A stretch of DNA of 7,277 nucleotides from a bacterium (GTDB lineage Bacteria; 4484-113; JAGGVC01). Made by a program: the position numbers and the translations under genes. The notes under the pieces were generated by a model. The model worked only from the letters and a program-made list of their open reading frames with translations, was not told the DNA's origin and did no database searches. Each line of letters opens with the position of its first letter. The first letter of the stretch is position 1. Where the stretch lies: positions 1 through 7,277 of the forward strand of contig JABRWB010000066.1 in NCBI GenBank assembly GCA_039961635.1, written 5' to 3'. Of this stretch, positions 5,584 to 7,277 are shown piece after piece.

Positions 5584-6039
5584 TTGGAACGCACATTCGT
5601 GATGATCAAGCCGGACGGAGTGGCCCGCGCGCTGGCCGGGCGCATAATCGGCGTGTTCGAGCAGAAAGGTCTGACGCTGCGGGCGATGAAGCTGATGCGC
5701 GTGACGCAGGAGACGGCGGAGCGGCACTACGCCGAGCACGTCGGCAAGCCGTTCTATCCCGGTCTGGTTTCTTACATCCAGAGCGGCCCTGTCGTGGCGA
5801 TGTGCTGGGAAGGGCCGAACGCCGTCGCACAGGTTCGCTCGCTCGTCGGCGCGACCCACCCCAAGGACGCCGCGCCGGGAACGATACGGGGCGACTTTGC
5901 GCTTGACATTTCGAACAACCTTGTCCATGCCAGCGATAGTCCTGCGACCGCCGAGCGGGAGCTTTCGGTGTATTTCACCGCCGCGGACTATGTCGAAGGC
6001 GATATTAGATGCGACGCCGGATGGCTAACCGGGAGATGA
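5584..6039 (+). CDS. ndk: nucleoside diphosphate kinase
   Basis: Transfers the gamma-phosphate from ATP to nucleoside diphosphates via a phosphohistidine, balancing NTP and dNTP pools in the cytoplasm. At 151 residues it has the usual family length plus a short C-terminal tail. The active histidine is H115 in NLVHASDS. The other conserved residues fall at a constant offset of three from the eukaryotic numbering: K9, Y49, R85, T91, R102 and N112. The start is taken as TTG at 5584, six bases after GGAGG (5573-5577), which yields the standard N-terminus (ERTFVMIKPDG). The reading frame stays open further upstream, but that part crosses the promoter and has no family counterpart. The rare TTG start may limit translation. 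The gene appears monocistronic, with a promoter at 5551-5559 and a hairpin after the stop. Confidence 0.95.
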   Translation: MERTFVMIKPDGVARALAGRIIGVFEQKGLTLRAMKLMRVTQETAERHYAEHVGKPFYPGLVSYIQSGPVVAMCWEGPNAVAQVRSLVGATHPKDAAPGTIRGDFALDISNNLVHASDSPATAERELSVYFTAADYVEGDIRCDAGWLTGR

Positions 6040-6049
6040 AACCATTTAC

Positions 6050-6072
6050 CGCCGATCTCCAGATCGGCGTTT
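6050..6072 (+). terminator. probable intrinsic terminator after ndk
   Basis: CGCCGATC (6050-6057) and GATCGGCG (6062-6069) form a perfect 8-bp stem with a TCCA loop, followed by only TTT. It begins 10 bases after the ndk stop. The short T-run makes it a weak or Rho-assisted terminator. Confidence 0.55.
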
Positions 6073-6123
6073 CGACGCCCGGCAAGTTCCACCGTTCGAT
6101 TATCCGGCTGCGGGAAAATTCTA

Positions 6124-6151
6124 TTGACCCGCCGTCCGTTTCTGGTATTAT
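6124..6151 (+). promoter_or_regulatory. promoter of the tRNA-Asp/tRNA-Phe unit
   Basis: TTGACC (6124-6129) and TATTAT (6146-6151) are 16 bp apart, and the -10 also carries the TGn extension (6143-6145). The predicted start near 6158 leaves a leader of about 23 nt before tRNA-Asp, to be removed by RNase P. No other promoter is visible before tRNA-Phe. Confidence 0.75.
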
Positions 6152-6180
6152 CTCTATCCCCGCAATCGCGGAGGGTGCAT

Positions 6181-6257
6181 GGGGCCGTGGTGTAGTCGGT
6201 TAACATATCTGCCTGTCACGCAGAAGACCGCGGGTTCGAGTCCCGTCGGCCCCGCCA
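6181..6257 (+). tRNA. tRNA-Asp, anticodon GTC
   Basis: The acceptor stem pairs GGGGCCG (6181-6187) with CGGCCCC (6247-6253). The anticodon stem TCTGC/GCAGA encloses loop CTGTCAC with GTC at 6215-6217. The T arm is GCGGG/CCCGT with loop TTCGAGT; its first pair is G-T. The discriminator is G6254, and CCA is encoded at 6255-6257, unlike in the other two tRNA genes here. It lies 24 bases before tRNA-Phe, in one transcription unit. Confidence 0.96.
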
Positions 6258-6281
6258 TTCCTTCCCCTGTTGCGGGCGCGT

Positions 6282-6354
6282 GGCCGGGTAGCTCAGGTGG
6301 TAGAGCAGGGGACTGAAAATCCCTGTGTCGGCAGTTCAACTCTGTCCCCGGCCA
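6282..6354 (+). tRNA. tRNA-Phe, anticodon GAA
   Basis: The acceptor stem pairs GGCCGGG with CCCGGCC. The D arm is GCTC/GAGC, and the anticodon stem GGGGA/TCCCT encloses CTGAAAA, giving GAA at 6315-6317. The T stem GGCAG/CTGTC encloses TTCAACT. The discriminator is A6354 and no CCA is encoded. It is the distal member of the tRNA unit, and a PIN toxin-antitoxin pair lies convergently just beyond it. Confidence 0.95.
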
Positions 6355-6376
6355 TGTTTGGTTTTGCGGGGGATGG

Positions 6377-6406
6377 GTGCGGCGAAATTTCGCGATTCAC
6401 TTTTTT
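6377..6406 (+). terminator. possible intrinsic terminator of the tRNA unit
   Basis: GTG (6377-6379) pairs with CAC (6398-6400) around an inner palindrome GCGAAATTTCGC (6382-6393), and TTTTTT follows at once at 6401-6406. The stem is interrupted by an internal loop, so strength is uncertain. Its T-run lies inside the convergent small gene at 6397-6588, where it encodes the final lysines. Confidence 0.5.
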
Positions 6407-6588
6407 GCGGGGTCAGCCCGCACTTTATTCTTTATGGATTTTTGGCTTTCTATCATTTCCGCGGCGCGCTTGTCCCAATACGAAATCACCTCTTCGCGCG
6501 TCATTCCGGACAGTTTCTTATGCACCTTCAGCGAAGCGCGGCGCTTCATTTGAACGCATTCAGGCTCGGGCACTCTTAACTTACTCAC
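6397..6588 (-). CDS. probable antitoxin of the PIN-domain toxin
   Basis: A basic 63-residue protein encoded immediately downstream of a PIN toxin, overlapping its last eight bases, which indicates translational coupling. AGGAGG at 6603-6598 sits nine bases before the GTG at 6588, inside the toxin reading frame. A longer frame to 6654 is open but has no Shine-Dalgarno of its own. The N-terminal part, to about residue 14, is short and without a recognised fold. The middle reads KVHKKLSGMTREEVISYWDKRAAE (16-39 onward in part), resembling small helical proteins that accompany PIN toxins. I recall the type but not a family name. Function as antitoxin rests on context and this resemblance, not on a diagnostic motif. 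No ribbon-helix-helix or AbrB fold is obvious, so autoregulation through it is uncertain. Confidence 0.65.
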   Translation of the reverse strand: MSKLRVPEPECVQMKRRASLKVHKKLSGMTREEVISYWDKRAAEMIESQKSIKNKVRADPAKK

Positions 6589-7057
6589 TTTCCACAACCT
6601 CCTGGGGAGTGTGAATGGCAATATCCTGATATCCGCGAAGCAAATTAACGGCATTGTACATTCGGATTTTTTTGAAGTTGACGATGTGCCGGAAATTCCA
6701 ACTTACTATCAACCTGCACCGGGATACGGTGGCCGATGCGACATGAATAGCGTCAGCCTCCCATTTTGGCGTCAGAATGCCATTGGCGATGTAGGCGTCC
6801 TTAAGGTCGTACACCTCCCCGCTCGAAACGGCAACCTCCGCCGCTTGCTTAAATGTCTCGTAAAATTTTCGAACCCTTAACGGCGCTTCTGCGATTTCAT
6901 CGTCGAGCGTCGGCGAAACGACCAAATTAAACGCGCCTTCCTTAACCAGTTCGAAAAACTTCATGCTCGGCAGCGCGAACGGCTCCGTATCGGCAATCGC
7001 GCCGAAAACCGAAGTGTCTGCGTAAACGCGAATCGCCCGCTCACCACGTTTGATCAT
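6581..7057 (-). CDS. PIN-domain protein, probable VapC-like ribonuclease toxin
   Basis: A 158-residue single-domain PIN protein. PIN toxins cut RNA, often tRNA or rRNA, using metal bound by clustered acidic residues. Candidate active residues are D14 (VYADTSVFG), D53 or E54, and D102 (EADAIHVASA). The fourth position, usually aspartate, is N121 in the motif SWNFRHIVN, which typifies a particular PIN subfamily. The C-terminal YNAVNLLRGY segment is also characteristic. The ATG at 7057 has no Shine-Dalgarno; a possible -10 (TATACT, 7072-7067) lies just nine bases upstream, so the leader would be only a few bases long. The next gene on the same strand is the presumed antitoxin, giving a toxin-first order opposite to classical vapBC. 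Base composition looks more AT-rich than the neighbours, and the tRNA-Phe flank is a common acquisition site, so horizontal transfer is plausible but unproven. Confidence 0.85.
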   Translation of the reverse strand: MIKRGERAIRVYADTSVFGAIADTEPFALPSMKFFELVKEGAFNLVVSPTLDDEIAEAPLRVRKFYETFKQAAEVAVSSGEVYDLKDAYIANGILTPKWEADAIHVASATVSRCRLIVSWNFRHIVNFKKIRMYNAVNLLRGYQDIAIHTPQEVVESE

Positions 7058-7066
7058 GCCGGATAA

Positions 7067-7072
7067 AGTATA
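7067..7072 (-). promoter_or_regulatory. possible -10 box of the toxin-antitoxin operon
   Basis: TATACT on the minus strand, nine bases before the toxin ATG. TTGGAA (7100-7095) is too far away (22 bp) to be an ordinary -35. A weak call based on position. Confidence 0.35.
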
Positions 7073-7120
7073 CCCGATGTACTTGCGGGGATTGTTCCAA
7101 TACTCAGCCCCAACATATCC

Positions 7121-7132
7121 TAATACGTATTA
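7121..7132. repeat. 12-bp perfect palindrome upstream of the toxin gene
   Basis: TAATACGTATTA reads the same on both strands and lies in the 102-bp gap between uvrA and the PIN toxin, about 50 bp upstream of its possible -10. It could be an operator, but a palindrome of this size may occur by chance in several kilobases. Confidence 0.3.
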
Positions 7133-7159
7133 CGGGAGACACATTGAACCGCCATCGCA

Positions 7160-7277
7160 CTACCCTCCCCCGTTCATCGCCTTCGCCCGCGCGACCGCTT
7201 TCCCGTTTTTCTTCGGCGCGCCAAGCTTTATCCCGTGCCGTTCCAGCACCGGGCGCAGGTATTGCCCCGTGTAGCTC
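7160..7277 (-). CDS. uvrA: UvrA excinuclease subunit, C-terminal end (cut by the window edge)
   Basis: Only the last 38 codons and the TAG stop (7160-7162) are present. The segment begins SYTGQYLRPVLERHG, matching the conserved C-terminal end of UvrA (TG-x-[FY]-L-x-PVL), the ATPase that recognises DNA damage in nucleotide excision repair. A lysine- and alanine-rich tail ending in MNGGG follows, as is common and variable in UvrA. The gene reads into the window from the right. No clear terminator follows before the PIN toxin on the same strand. Confidence 0.8.
   Translation of the reverse strand, partial: SYTGQYLRPVLERHGIKLGAPKKNGKAVARAKAMNGGG

Noticed and set aside
6040-6123. Integration site derived from a tRNA 3' end near tRNA-Phe
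   Set aside because: I found no second copy of the tRNA-Phe 3' segment and no integrase in the window.

Overview
The window is bacterial chromosomal DNA, moderately GC-rich by eye. A class A RNase P RNA, three tRNA genes, Shine-Dalgarno sequences and sigma70-type promoters all say Bacteria. I cannot name the phylum. The two unusually long GspG-like pilins hint at a poorly sampled Gram-negative-type lineage, but that is weak inference. Nothing resembles an insertion sequence, prophage or CRISPR array.

Layout, left to right. Positions 1-137 are non-coding and hold a 10-bp inverted repeat and the rnpB promoter. RNase P RNA (138-506, +) faces a convergent tRNA-Arg(CCG) gene (582-654, -). A 63-bp gap with back-to-back extended -10 promoters separates that tRNA from an HtpX-like membrane zinc protease (718-1641, +), whose GTG start lies where transcription should begin, so its mRNA is probably leaderless. 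A GalT-family nucleotidyltransferase follows convergently (1677-2705, -). Next come two tandem genes on the minus strand (2826-3929 and 4226-5326) for paralogous 366-367-residue type IV pilin-like proteins. Each has its own promoter, a shared structured 5' leader and its own intrinsic terminator. Nucleoside diphosphate kinase (5584-6039, +) is divergent from the second pilin and is followed by a tRNA-Asp/tRNA-Phe unit. On the minus strand are a PIN-domain toxin (6581-7057) and a small overlapping downstream gene, probably its antitoxin (6397-6588). The right edge holds the last codons of uvrA (7160-7277, -).

Most genes are housekeeping and unrelated in function. The parts most worth attention are the pilin pair with its conserved leader (5'-proximal hairpin, U-tract, and a U-rich stretch able to pair with the Shine-Dalgarno), the divergence of the two pilins after a glycine-rich hinge, and the reverse-order PIN toxin-antitoxin pair beside tRNA-Phe.
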